Source: CAZEBW01 sp964510205 (GTDB lineage: Bacteria > Chloroflexota > Anaerolineae > VGOG01). From it: a DNA stretch of 20,516 bases. The stretch spans positions 1 to 20,516 of the forward strand of contig CAZEBW010000065.1 of the NCBI GenBank assembly GCA_964510205.1, in the 5' to 3' direction. The translations under genes and the position numbers were made by a program. The notes beneath the pieces were generated by a model. That model did not search any database. It saw only the letters and a list, made by a program, of their open reading frames with translations, and had not been told where the DNA came from. Shown here in pieces: positions 7,305 to 15,164 of this stretch; the first letter of the stretch is position 1; every line of letters begins with the position of its first letter.

Positions 7305-9584
7305 CTAAAACAACGGCGGCATGGTCAAGGCCGGATGTTCCTTCTCCTCCAGATACGGCAGAAGCTCTTCCACAGTGGTAGCCACTCGCTCGTCGGCGAT
7401 CTTGTCTATCAGATCCGGATCTCCCTCTCGCTCGGCCGCGGCTTGCATCTCCTCGGTCATGCTTTCCTTAAGGAAGCTGGACATCCAGACAACCCGTTTG
7501 AGTCCCCCATCGGCGCGGATGAACTTGTCGCTGACGATGAAGAACTTACCATGCCCCATCACCCCAGGGGTTTGAATGCCGCCCCCGGCCATACCAGCCA
7601 GAGTGGAGAAGGTCATACCGGTAGGCGTCATGCTGGGATCCTCACGGCTGACGATCATGAATCCATTGGCCTCGGGGATGATCATCATGATGCACTCGAA
7701 GCAGCCGCAAGCCGTCATCGGGTTCTCCATGGCGGAATACATCGCCACTTCCTCCACCGATCCATGGGAACCGGACTTTGCATACTCATTGATCCCCTCA
7801 AAGTAGCCCTTGAAAGAGTCTATGGCCGCGCCTTTCAGAATGGGCTGGTTTGGCCCGGTGGGGTTGATCTGGAAGGAAGCCTTGCAGTCCAGCCAGTTAT
7901 ACGCCCCGCACAGCCCCAATCGTTCTGGGCTGACCACGCAGACGTGATCGGGGGCGAAGCTCTGGCAGAGAGTACAGCTATAGAACGTGTCCACGCTCTC
8001 GTCAGTCATCTCGGCCAGACGCCTATTGCGGAAGTCGTAAGCCTCGCGGGCCTTCTCCAGCCACTCGGCATACAGCTCAGGTTCGGTGATGATGGTAACC
8101 TGCACCTTGTCCACGATGGCTTCGAAGTCGGCGTGGAAACGGGCGTGGAGGATTTTGCCGAAGTGTTCCAGGGTGAAGCCTTTCTCGACCGCGGCCTTGC
8201 TGAGGCGAATCCAGGCGATGTCGCGCTGGCCAATGTGCTGGACGCCCGATGCACCGTTGATGAAGTAGTGAATCTGTCGCTCCAGCACAGGCTCGAAGTC
8301 CTCCTGCATCTCCCGCCCGGCGACCTCGACCACGATGCCCAAGTCCATGTAGCCGCCTTCTTCGATGCCCTCAATGCCGGGACCGATGACCTCGATCTTG
8401 CCGTCCTCCACCTCGTCCATGGGGATCATCGTCAGATACTCGTAAGCGCGGGAGTACTTGCCGCCGAACTCGATCCTCATGTCGGCCCGACGCACCCGCT
8501 CGCCCTCGAAAGCTGAGCCGTAGGGCACGGGGATGGGCACCTCGGTGATCTTCACTTTGACGCCGCGCACTTCCAAGCAGCGCTGCACCAACCGCCTGGC
8601 CTTCTCGACATCCGTCTCCCCCTCAATATCGTCGAAGGGCAAGGAGATGACGTGTTCGTACTGGGTGACGCCGGTGGGCAGTATCTGAGGAATGACCGTG
8701 TCGGCAATGACGGGGAAGCCGTAGTTAATAGCGCCCGCCGCCGTGGCGTACTTCAGATCATCCACCTCACCCAGGGCCAGGGCGAAGGCGAAGACGCGAT
8801 ACTTGTTGTAAAGCAAGATGTCTCGTGTATGGCCGCCTTTCATGCCCCCGAACGTCAGCGCGGATCGGGTGGCGAAGCCCAGGGCGTAGATGGCCGAGAT
8901 GGTATCCGTGCCGAAGGGGACGATGTAGGTGTCGTAGCCCATTTCGACGCCCTCTTCCATCAACTGGTGGATGATGCTCCGCCCATTGACGTTGCCGGAC
9001 AGGAAGACCAGGATGTTGCGCTGTTGGAGCTGCCGCACGATGCTGACCGCCGCTTCGTTGGACTTGGCAGCGCCGATGATGGCCGCGAAGCCCGGCATTC
9101 GCCCGTCCACCAACTGGATGCCCCAGGAACGCAGTTGGATGTCGTCAATAGGGCCGTTGACATAGCCGCCTGCCTCATCACCATCTGCGTCCGGGCTGGT
9201 GAAGCTGGTGCCGGTGAGCTGCAAGCCAGGCATCGGCTCGGGCTGCTGGCCATAGGCGAACCGCAGGCCCTCGATGGCCTCCTCTGCCAGGAGCGTAGCC
9301 ACCCCGCTGTCGAGGGTCTCACCCAGATAGGGCAGCCAGATGTTCCCATCAGGCTCAGGATGAAGCATCGTCTTAGCCCTATCAAGAACCGGAGGGAGAT
9401 CACCGATGGTGCTCACCTCCATTCCAGTGAAGCCCAGGATGACCGGCAGATAGTACGCCGTGTTCGGGAATTGGATCGGCGTCTCAGGCCCTAGCTCTTC
9501 CAGGGCCTTCTGCAGCAAATCATCGGCTTCTTTGACGATGCGATTAGCGCCGCGGATAGCGGCGGTAGCGATATATTTGGACAT
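7305..9584 (-). CDS. acsB: Acetyl-CoA synthase (CO-methylating), bacterial type
   Basis: Joins CO from CODH, methyl from the corrinoid protein and CoA into acetyl-CoA at the nickel A-cluster. The 759-residue protein has the bacterial N-terminal region that contacts CODH (about 1-340), a middle domain and the C-terminal A-cluster domain. C537, C540, C549 and C559 match the 4Fe-4S ligands by spacing (506, 509, 518, 528 in Moorella), and C626-G-C628 matches the nickel-binding CGC (595-597). The protein is about 30 residues longer than Moorella AcsB; the excess seems to be an acidic stretch near 124-147. The ATG (9582-9584) directly follows the acsA stop and its GGAGG lies in the acsA end, so translation is probably coupled. 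All catalytic ligands are intact. Confidence 0.97.
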   Translation of the reverse strand: MSKYIATAAIRGANRIVKEADDLLQKALEELGPETPIQFPNTAYYLPVILGFTGMEVSTIGDLPPVLDRAKTMLHPEPDGNIWLPYLGETLDSGVATLLAEEAIEGLRFAYGQQPEPMPGLQLTGTSFTSPDADGDEAGGYVNGPIDDIQLRSWGIQLVDGRMPGFAAIIGAAKSNEAAVSIVRQLQQRNILVFLSGNVNGRSIIHQLMEEGVEMGYDTYIVPFGTDTISAIYALGFATRSALTFGGMKGGHTRDILLYNKYRVFAFALALGEVDDLKYATAAGAINYGFPVIADTVIPQILPTGVTQYEHVISLPFDDIEGETDVEKARRLVQRCLEVRGVKVKITEVPIPVPYGSAFEGERVRRADMRIEFGGKYSRAYEYLTMIPMDEVEDGKIEVIGPGIEGIEEGGYMDLGIVVEVAGREMQEDFEPVLERQIHYFINGASGVQHIGQRDIAWIRLSKAAVEKGFTLEHFGKILHARFHADFEAIVDKVQVTIITEPELYAEWLEKAREAYDFRNRRLAEMTDESVDTFYSCTLCQSFAPDHVCVVSPERLGLCGAYNWLDCKASFQINPTGPNQPILKGAAIDSFKGYFEGINEYAKSGSHGSVEEVAMYSAMENPMTACGCFECIMMIIPEANGFMIVSREDPSMTPTGMTFSTLAGMAGGGIQTPGVMGHGKFFIVSDKFIRADGGLKRVVWMSSFLKESMTEEMQAAAEREGDPDLIDKIADERVATTVEELLPYLEEKEHPALTMPPLF

Positions 9585-11570
9585 TTACCTTACCTCCTCT
9601 GGCACTTCGGCGCTGTAGAGATTCACTGGCAGGCCAGCTTCCATAGCCTCTAGGAATTGCTCCATCAGCCTGTCGCCGCTCCGGCCGAAGCGGGTGGGAT
9701 CGTACTCCACCAGACCCAAAGCGGCTCGCTTCTGGTCAATGTGCTCCAGGGCTTTGCGGACGGCCTCGTCGGGATCGGGGATGAACTCCAGCTTGCCGCC
9801 GACTCGTTCCTCCCAGCCCTCGCTGATGAAGCGATCCACGATGGGGCTGCTGGCCACAGGCGATTCGCTGCCGAAGATGGTGTACACGCCGGAGCCGACG
9901 AAGTAGCAGCCGATGGAGATGGCTTTCTCGCTCATCCACTCTGGGGCGAAGCCCACACCTGGGATGTCGGCGATGTCCTCGCCCAGACCGCCCTCGGTAG
10001 CCATCTGGCTGAGGGTGGTGAGGATGCGGGTGTTATCCACGCAACTGCCGACGTGCAGCACCGGCGGGATGCCCACCGCCTCGCAGATCTCCCGCAGGCC
10101 GGGGCCGGCGTATTGGGCCGCCTCCGGCGACAGAAGCCCGTACTTGGCGCAGGCGATAGCCCCGCAGCCAGTCATCACCACCAGCACGTCATTCTCGATC
10201 AGCTTGCGGGTGATGTACTCGTGGGAGTAATCGTGGCAGGTGCGGGCGTTGTTGCAGCCCACCACCCCCGCCACACCGCGCAGCCGGCCCTGCACCACGG
10301 CGTCGTTCAGCGGGCGGAAGGAGCCCCGATAGAAGCCGCCCAGGGCGTAGTTGATATACTCGTGGGAGAAGCCAGCCACCAACTGGTTGACCTCCTTGGG
10401 GATGCGCGTCTCTTTGCGCTTGGGGAAGTTGTCAATCCCCATCTTGACGATCTGCTTGGCAATCTCCAGGGCGCGATGCTCGTCGAACTGGACGTGCGTG
10501 GCCCCCTCAATGTGGGCCTTGGCGGAAGTGGTGACCAAGGTGGTGTGGAACTGGTCAGATAGCGGAGCCAATGCCTGCATGATGCACTGGATGTCAACCA
10601 CCATCAGCTCGACGGCACCGGTCATGATGGCCAGCTCCTGGCTCAGGAAGTTGCCAGCGGTGGGCACGCCCTGGCGCATCAGCGTCTCGTTGGCCGTGCA
10701 GCAGATGCCCGACAGGTTGATGCCCGTGGCCCCTTTGCTCTTGGCGTATTCGATCATCTCCGGATCGTTCACCGCCACCAAGATCAACTCAGAAAGCGTT
10801 GGCTCGTGGCCGTGGATGATGATGTTCACCTCGTCCTCGCTCAGGACTCCCATGTTGGCCCTGGCCAGGAGCGGGACCGGGGAGCCGAACAGAATGTCGG
10901 TGATGTCGGTGGAGAGCATCGAGCCGCCCCAGCCGTCGGCCAGGGCATTCCGCAGCCCGGCCATCAGGAGGCTGTCGTAGTCTTGATCGTTCCCCACGTG
11001 GGTGCGGTGCATGATGTCCACCACCTCGCGGTCTATGCCTCGGGGGGCGATGCCCAGCTTGCGCCAAATCTCCTGCCGCTTCTGGGGGGCGCGCTGTAGG
11101 TAGCTTAGCTCCCCTTTCTGTTGACCGAATTCGGCCAGGGCTTTCTCCGCCACTTCCCTGGTGATTTCCAGGGTCTCGCGGCCCTGGGTATCCACACCCA
11201 ACAGTTCTGCTACCTCCAGCAACTTGTTCTCGTCGCGGATCTCGTAATCCGGGGCTTCGCCCTCAGCCACAGCCAGAAGCGTCAGGGCCATATCGCGGCC
11301 GTGATCGGAGTGGGCAGCGGCGCCAGCGGCGATCATACGGACCAAGTTGCGGGCAGCCACCGTCTCTCTGTTGGCCCCGCAGATGCCCCTGTCATGTTTG
11401 CCCACCAGGCGGCAAGGCCCCATGGAGCAATTCCTGCAACAGGCCCCATCTTGGCCGATGGGGCAGGGCTTCATCGCTTCGGCGCGAGAGAAGGCAGTGG
11501 AGATGCCCTCGGCCTCGGAAAACTCTAACATCGTTTTAATGGTTGGATCTATCGTCTTGTTATCAGTCAT
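9585..11570 (-). CDS. acsA: Ni-Fe carbon monoxide dehydrogenase catalytic subunit
   Basis: Reduces CO2 to CO at the Ni-Fe-S C-cluster and feeds CO to AcsB. N-terminal cysteines C36 and C44 fit the subunit-bridging D-cluster, and C45, C48, C53 and C64 the B-cluster. Candidate C-cluster ligands are H255 (in HGHEP), C291, C329, C439, C469 and C510; the 291-329 and 439-469 spacings equal those I recall for Carboxydothermus CODH-II. All expected ligands are present, so it should be active. At 661 residues it is slightly shorter than Moorella AcsA. The start ATG (11568-11570) has AGAGGA about ten bases upstream. It follows the HMA-like gene and abuts acsB. No cooC-type nickel insertion ATPase is in the window. 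Free-standing CooS is very similar, but adjacency to acsB makes it the ACS-bound form. Confidence 0.97.
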   Translation of the reverse strand: MTDNKTIDPTIKTMLEFSEAEGISTAFSRAEAMKPCPIGQDGACCRNCSMGPCRLVGKHDRGICGANRETVAARNLVRMIAAGAAAHSDHGRDMALTLLAVAEGEAPDYEIRDENKLLEVAELLGVDTQGRETLEITREVAEKALAEFGQQKGELSYLQRAPQKRQEIWRKLGIAPRGIDREVVDIMHRTHVGNDQDYDSLLMAGLRNALADGWGGSMLSTDITDILFGSPVPLLARANMGVLSEDEVNIIIHGHEPTLSELILVAVNDPEMIEYAKSKGATGINLSGICCTANETLMRQGVPTAGNFLSQELAIMTGAVELMVVDIQCIMQALAPLSDQFHTTLVTTSAKAHIEGATHVQFDEHRALEIAKQIVKMGIDNFPKRKETRIPKEVNQLVAGFSHEYINYALGGFYRGSFRPLNDAVVQGRLRGVAGVVGCNNARTCHDYSHEYITRKLIENDVLVVMTGCGAIACAKYGLLSPEAAQYAGPGLREICEAVGIPPVLHVGSCVDNTRILTTLSQMATEGGLGEDIADIPGVGFAPEWMSEKAISIGCYFVGSGVYTIFGSESPVASSPIVDRFISEGWEERVGGKLEFIPDPDEAVRKALEHIDQKRAALGLVEYDPTRFGRSGDRLMEQFLEAMEAGLPVNLYSAEVPEEVR

Positions 11571-11592
11571 TATCTTATTCCTCTTTGTTGGT

Positions 11593-11664
11593 GATTAGGG
11601 AATCAGGGAATGAGGGAATCAGGGGATGCCTGATTCCCCGATCACTGATTCCCCGGTCCCCTGA
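11593..11664. repeat. ATCAGGGA-type spacer repeat 4 (HMA-like gene to acsA)
   Basis: GGGAATCAGGGAATGAGGG words (11593-11625) face CCTGATTCCCCGATCACTG words (11629-11664) with a three-base loop between them, giving a long imperfect hairpin. The array meets the TAG stop of the HMA-like gene (11665-11667) and fills the gap before acsA except its ribosome site. Confidence 0.78.
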
Positions 11665-11997
11665 CTAGTATTTGCGGAAGTCTCCGGACATCTTCAGGTC
11701 AACTACATTGGTCTCGGTTATCCGTCTTATCATCTTGAACCAGGCGGAATCGTCCTCCTTGCCTTCGGGCGGGCTGGGGATTTCCCAGTCCTCGCCTGGC
11801 GCATAGCCCGCCTCTCGAAGGGCCTCTTCGATCTTGTCTGGCCCCAGGCGATCCGGATCGTAGCCAACGGCAACACGCTTGAAAGCGCTGCTGGCCATGA
11901 CCTCCTCCACGCCATCCAAAGGCAGCAAAGCCTCACGCACCGCCAGGACGTGGTGATCGGCATACATCTTCGGCACATCAAACACAGTTTTTTCCAC
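11665..11997 (-). CDS. Small HMA-fold (ferredoxin-like) protein lacking the CxxC metal motif
   Basis: A protein of about 110 residues between fhs and acsA. The first 60 or so residues resemble a heavy-metal-associated domain: a strand (KTVFDVPKMY), a helix (VLAVREALLPLDG), a strand (VEEVMAS), a strand (KRVAVGYDP) and a helix (DKIEEALREAGY). In typical HMA domains MxCxxC binds copper or another soft metal; here the same place reads M-Y-A-D-H-H, so the cysteines are replaced and an Asp-His-His group remains. The tail (about 70-110) is charged and unassigned. I chose GTG at 11995-11997 because AGGAGG lies nine bases upstream; an in-frame ATG at 12015 would place that AGGAGG inside the gene. The position suggests a role in CODH/ACS maturation or nickel handling, which is inference only. 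Confidence 0.75.
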   Translation of the reverse strand: MEKTVFDVPKMYADHHVLAVREALLPLDGVEEVMASSAFKRVAVGYDPDRLGPDKIEEALREAGYAPGEDWEIPSPPEGKEDDSAWFKMIRRITETNVVDLKMSGDFRKY

Positions 11998-12020
11998 GTT
12001 TACATTCCTCCTCATGGAAT

Positions 12021-12087
12021 CGGGGACCAGGGATTAGGGGACTAGCCCCTTATCCCTAATCCCTTGTCCCTTGTCCCTTGTCCCTTG
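12021..12087. repeat. Spacer repeat 5 (fhs to HMA-like gene), with a 7-base tandem repeat
   Basis: GGGACCAGGGATTAGGGG (12023-12040) faces CCCCTTATCCCTAATCCC (12046-12063) around a short ACTAG loop, followed by about four copies of CCCTTGT up to the fhs stop TAG (12088-12090). The words differ from the other four arrays, but placement and style are the same. Confidence 0.75.
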
Positions 12088-13983
12088 CTAGGATAGCCCC
12101 ACTACCTTACCCGTCTCCAGATCAATGTCAATGTCGGTGAACACTGGCCGGGTGGGCAAGCCGGGCATGGTGCGCATGGTGCCGCACAGCGGGAAGATGA
12201 ACCCCGCGCCTACGCTGGCCCGCACATCGGTGATGGGCAACCGCCAGCCGCGCGGCGTGCCCTTGAGCTTTGGATCGTGGCTGAACGAGAGGTGGGTCTT
12301 GGCCATGCAGAGCGGCAAATGCGAGAGGCCCATGTTGGTGAAGAGCCTGATCTTGGCCTCGGCCTGAGGCGTGTAGTCCACGCCGTCGGCGCGGTAGATC
12401 TCGCGGGCGACAGCCTCGATCTTCTCCTTGATGGACATATCGTCAGAGTATAGGAACTCGAAGTTGGTCGGCTTCTCACAGGCCTTGACCACCGCTTCGG
12501 CCAATGCCGCGCCGCCCTCGCCGCCCGTAGTCCAAACGTTGCTCTCGACGGCGTCCTCGGCGCCCGTCTCTTTCGCTCGCCGCCGAATCAGCTCGATCTC
12601 GGCGTCGGTGTCGGTGGTGAAGCGGTTGATGGCCACCACCACCGGCACGCCGAACTTGAGCGCGTTCTCGATGTGCTGCAGCAAGTTGGGCAGGCCCTTC
12701 TCCAGCAACTCCAGGTTCTCCTCGGTGTAGGCCTTGTCCAGCGGCTTGCCGGCCACGACCTTGGGCCCGCCGCCGTGCATCTTGAGGGCGCGGACGGTGG
12801 CGACCAGCACCACGCAGTTGGGAACCAACCCACTCACACGACACTTGAGATTCATGAACTTCTCCATGCCGCAGTCCGCCCCGAAGCCAGACTCGGTGAC
12901 CACGTAGCCATCCGGCCCCATGATCTTGAGGGCGATTTTGTCGGCCATGATGGAACTGTTGCCCTGGGCGATGTTGGCAAAGGGGCCGGTGTGGACGAAG
13001 GCCGGGCTGCCCATCAAGGTCTGCATCATGTTGGGCATGATGGCATCCTTGAGCAGCACGGTCATCGCGCCGGCCACGTTCAGGTCTTCGGCGGTGATGG
13101 GATCAATCTGTCCCACGTGGGTCAGGCCGCCCTTCTTGCTGGTGCCGATGATGATGCGGCCCATGCGCTCGCGCAGGTCGGCCAGGCCGCTGCACATGCC
13201 CAACGCGGCCATGATCTCGGAGGCCACGGTGATGTCGTAGCCCGCCTCGCGCGTGAATCCGTCGTTGATGTCGCCCAAGCCGACGATGATGTTGCGCAGC
13301 GCAGCATCGGATACGTCCACCACCCGCCGCCACTGGATGCCGTCGGGATCAATGTTCAAGCGGAACATCCGCTCCTTGTCCGCATCGCTCAAATCGGAGG
13401 GCCGGTCCGACTCGATGCCCAGCTTCTCCAGCCGCTTGCGCATGGAATCGGTGTATTCGTCGTCCGGGCAGAGCGCCTTGGCCAAGAAATCCGTGCTCCA
13501 CTTGGTTTCCTTCGCCAGCCGGTTGTTAATGGCCGCGGCCAGCAAGTTGTGGGCCGCGCCGACGGCGTGGATGTCGCCCGTCAGGTGCAGGTTGAAGTCC
13601 TCCATGGACACGACCTGAGCATAGCCGCCGCCCGCCGCGCCGCCCTTGATGCCGAAGGTCGGTCCCTGCGAAGGCTGGCGGATGCAGGTGAAGACCTTCT
13701 CCCCAATGTAGGCCAGCCCCTGGCTGAGGCCAACGGTGGTCACGGTCTTGCCCTCGCCCAACGGCGTGGGAGTGATGGCCGTCACGTCAATGTACTTGGC
13801 GTTAGGACGATCCTTCAACTTATCTAACACATCCAGATGCACCTTGGCCTTGTACTTGCCGTACAGGTCCAAGTCATCCTCACTGAGACCTACCTCCGCT
13901 GCAAGCTCGCGGATGGGCCTCATCTTGGCCGCCTGAGCGATCTCAATATCACTGGGTACTGGCGACTTGACGTCTACTATCAT
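12088..13983 (-). CDS. fhs: Formate-tetrahydrofolate ligase
   Basis: Makes 10-formyl-THF from formate, THF and ATP, the first folate step of the methyl branch. The ATP-binding P-loop is TPTPLGEGKTVTT (71-83), and the FGIKGGAAGGGY (about 110-121) and HTGPFANIA stretches are typical of the family. The 631-residue length exceeds the roughly 557-560 of clostridial enzymes; part of the excess is a segment near 155-215 before QWRRVVD, like the longer forms seen in eukaryotes and some bacteria. The start ATG (13981-13983) has AAAGGAGG about nine bases upstream. It is the first gene of the probable acs operon, with a promoter at 14086-14114. The presence of fhs indicates that formate is the entry compound, but no formate dehydrogenase is in the window. 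Confidence 0.97.
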   Translation of the reverse strand: MIVDVKSPVPSDIEIAQAAKMRPIRELAAEVGLSEDDLDLYGKYKAKVHLDVLDKLKDRPNAKYIDVTAITPTPLGEGKTVTTVGLSQGLAYIGEKVFTCIRQPSQGPTFGIKGGAAGGGYAQVVSMEDFNLHLTGDIHAVGAAHNLLAAAINNRLAKETKWSTDFLAKALCPDDEYTDSMRKRLEKLGIESDRPSDLSDADKERMFRLNIDPDGIQWRRVVDVSDAALRNIIVGLGDINDGFTREAGYDITVASEIMAALGMCSGLADLRERMGRIIIGTSKKGGLTHVGQIDPITAEDLNVAGAMTVLLKDAIMPNMMQTLMGSPAFVHTGPFANIAQGNSSIMADKIALKIMGPDGYVVTESGFGADCGMEKFMNLKCRVSGLVPNCVVLVATVRALKMHGGGPKVVAGKPLDKAYTEENLELLEKGLPNLLQHIENALKFGVPVVVAINRFTTDTDAEIELIRRRAKETGAEDAVESNVWTTGGEGGAALAEAVVKACEKPTNFEFLYSDDMSIKEKIEAVAREIYRADGVDYTPQAEAKIRLFTNMGLSHLPLCMAKTHLSFSHDPKLKGTPRGWRLPITDVRASVGAGFIFPLCGTMRTMPGLPTRPVFTDIDIDLETGKVVGLS

Positions 13984-14085
13984 TCTTTGTGCCTCCTTTG
14001 ATTAAATTGATTTTTTATATCAGCACCATGCTCGTCAAAGCACGATGCATTGGTTGCCTTGTCTTGCTGCCTACCGAGCCGCGTA

Positions 14086-14114
14086 ATATTACCACATAGG
14101 GGAGAGATTGTCAA
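14086..14114 (-). promoter_or_regulatory. Sigma70-like promoter for fhs and the acs operon
   Basis: On the minus strand TTGACA (14109-14114) is followed after exactly 17 bases by TAATAT (14086-14091), predicting a start near 14079 and a leader of about 95 bases before fhs. The -35 is a perfect match; the -10 matches four of six. An extended -10-like TGATATAAA near 14010-14018 could be a second start. The 12-bp palindrome at 14128-14155 lies just upstream. Confidence 0.6.
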
Positions 14115-14127
14115 ACCGATTGGGTGT

Positions 14128-14155
14128 GGTGATTACCCACATCTGGGTAATCACC
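14128..14155. promoter_or_regulatory. Perfect 12-bp palindrome upstream of the fhs promoter (operator candidate)
   Basis: GGTGATTACCCA (14128-14139) and TGGGTAATCACC (14144-14155) are perfect inverted repeats around four bases. The palindrome ends 13 bases upstream of the -35 of the fhs promoter, where an activator would bind. There is no T-run on either side, so a terminator for folD is less likely. The regulator encoded at 17540-18220 is one candidate ligand, without direct evidence. Confidence 0.5.
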
Positions 14156-14211
14156 AGTAGGAGGTGTCTCTGACACCGAGGAGAAATCGGTCTCAGGAGA
14201 GACCTCCTACT
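14156..14211. repeat. 56-base palindromic element with nested hairpins (MITE-like)
   Basis: Outer arms AGTAGGAGGT (14156-14165) and ACCTCCTACT (14202-14211) are perfect inverted repeats. Inside, ACCGA/TCGGT can form a stem, and GGTGTC/GACACC and GGTCTC/GAGACC give alternative hairpins that compete with the outer stem. It directly abuts the 12-bp palindrome on its left. It looks like a small mobile or dispersed palindromic element; no second copy is in the window. Confidence 0.6.
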
Positions 14212-14235
14212 CCAGAAATGAGCCTCGCCATGACA

Positions 14236-15117
14236 CTAGCCCGCCGCCTGCCGTCTTGCGGCCTCCAGCACGTTCTTCATCAGCATGACGTTGGTCATCG
14301 AGCCGGTGCCGCCGGGCACGGGCGTGATCATACCGGCCACCTCTTTGGCAGCCTCGAAGTCCACGTCACCCACCCACTTGCCCTCCAGGCGGTTGAAGCC
14401 GAAGTCAATCACCACGGCGCCGGGCTTGATCATGTCGGCGGTGATGATCTTGGCCCTGCCCACGGCTGCGCAGAGAATGTCGGCTTCGCGGCAGACCGCC
14501 GCCAGATCCACAGTGCGAGAGTGGCAAATGGTCACCGTAGCCTGGTGCTGCATGAGCAGAAAAGCCATTGGCTTTCCCACAATACTGGAGCGACCGACGA
14601 CGACCGCCTGCTGGCCCTCGATCTGAACATCATAACGTTTCAGTATCTCCAGCCCACCCAGTGGGGTAGCCGGCACCAGGTAGTCCAGCACGCCGGACGG
14701 CCTCCCCACGGGCGCTGCCAGAGCCAATCGCCCTGCGTTGATGGGACTCACTCCATCAACATCTTTTTCCGGCGAGAGGGCGGCCTTGACGGCCGCCACA
14801 TCAATGCCGCTGGGGATAGGCTCTTGGAGCATGATGCCCTGCACCGAATCGTCGGCATTAAGTTCCGATATCAAGCTATGGGCCTCCACCTGACTGGCCA
14901 GTTCGGGCAGGACGTACAAGCTAAATCTCATCCCTACCCCCTCGAAGTTTTTCCTGATCATTTTGGCATAGCTTACCGAGGCCGGATCCTCGCCGATTCG
15001 CACCACGGCGATGGCCGGAACAAAGCCGTGGGCCCTTTTAAAAGCCTCTACCTCAGCGATGACCTCCTGTTTGATTTCCTTGGCTAATGCCCTGCCGTTC
15101 ATAATCTCTGCCGTCAT
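14236..15117 (-). CDS. folD: Methylene-THF dehydrogenase (FolD family), copy 1, with altered cyclohydrolase lysine
   Basis: FolD-family enzyme interconverting methylene- and methenyl-THF in the methyl branch. The 293 residues hold the catalytic domain (1-about 120), the Rossmann domain with VVGRSSIVGKP (173-183), and the terminal TPVPGGTGSMT (265-275). Y50, Q98 and D121 match E. coli FolD, but the lysine at E. coli position 54, required for cyclohydrolase activity in this family, is Ile here (SYAKMIRK). Dehydrogenase activity is expected and cyclohydrolase is doubtful; fchA can supply it. R176 and S200 match NADP-binding residues of human MTHFD1 (R173, S197), so NADP is likely. The start ATG (15115-15117) has AAAGGAGG upstream. 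It is about 54% identical to copy 2 by hand, gap-free comparison. Confidence 0.94.
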   Translation of the reverse strand: MTAEIMNGRALAKEIKQEVIAEVEAFKRAHGFVPAIAVVRIGEDPASVSYAKMIRKNFEGVGMRFSLYVLPELASQVEAHSLISELNADDSVQGIMLQEPIPSGIDVAAVKAALSPEKDVDGVSPINAGRLALAAPVGRPSGVLDYLVPATPLGGLEILKRYDVQIEGQQAVVVGRSSIVGKPMAFLLMQHQATVTICHSRTVDLAAVCREADILCAAVGRAKIITADMIKPGAVVIDFGFNRLEGKWVGDVDFEAAKEVAGMITPVPGGTGSMTNVMLMKNVLEAARRQAAG

Positions 15118-15164
15118 AGCTCCTCCTTTGCTCTGTCATTGCCCGCCGCAACCCGACACGGGCC

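Noticed and set aside
7335..8516. Plus-strand open frame of 393 codons opposite acsB
   Set aside because: Antisense to the A-cluster region of acsB. Length is explained by GC-rich codon bias; the peptide is His- and Gly-rich without domain features.
12673..13827. Plus-strand open frame of 384 codons opposite fhs
   Set aside because: Antisense shadow of fhs with a low-complexity His, Gly and Ala product and no ribosome site.
14156..14211. Cloverleaf-like fold considered as a tRNA
   Set aside because: Only 56 bases, no T-arm consensus, no anticodon stem of the right size and no CCA-type end.
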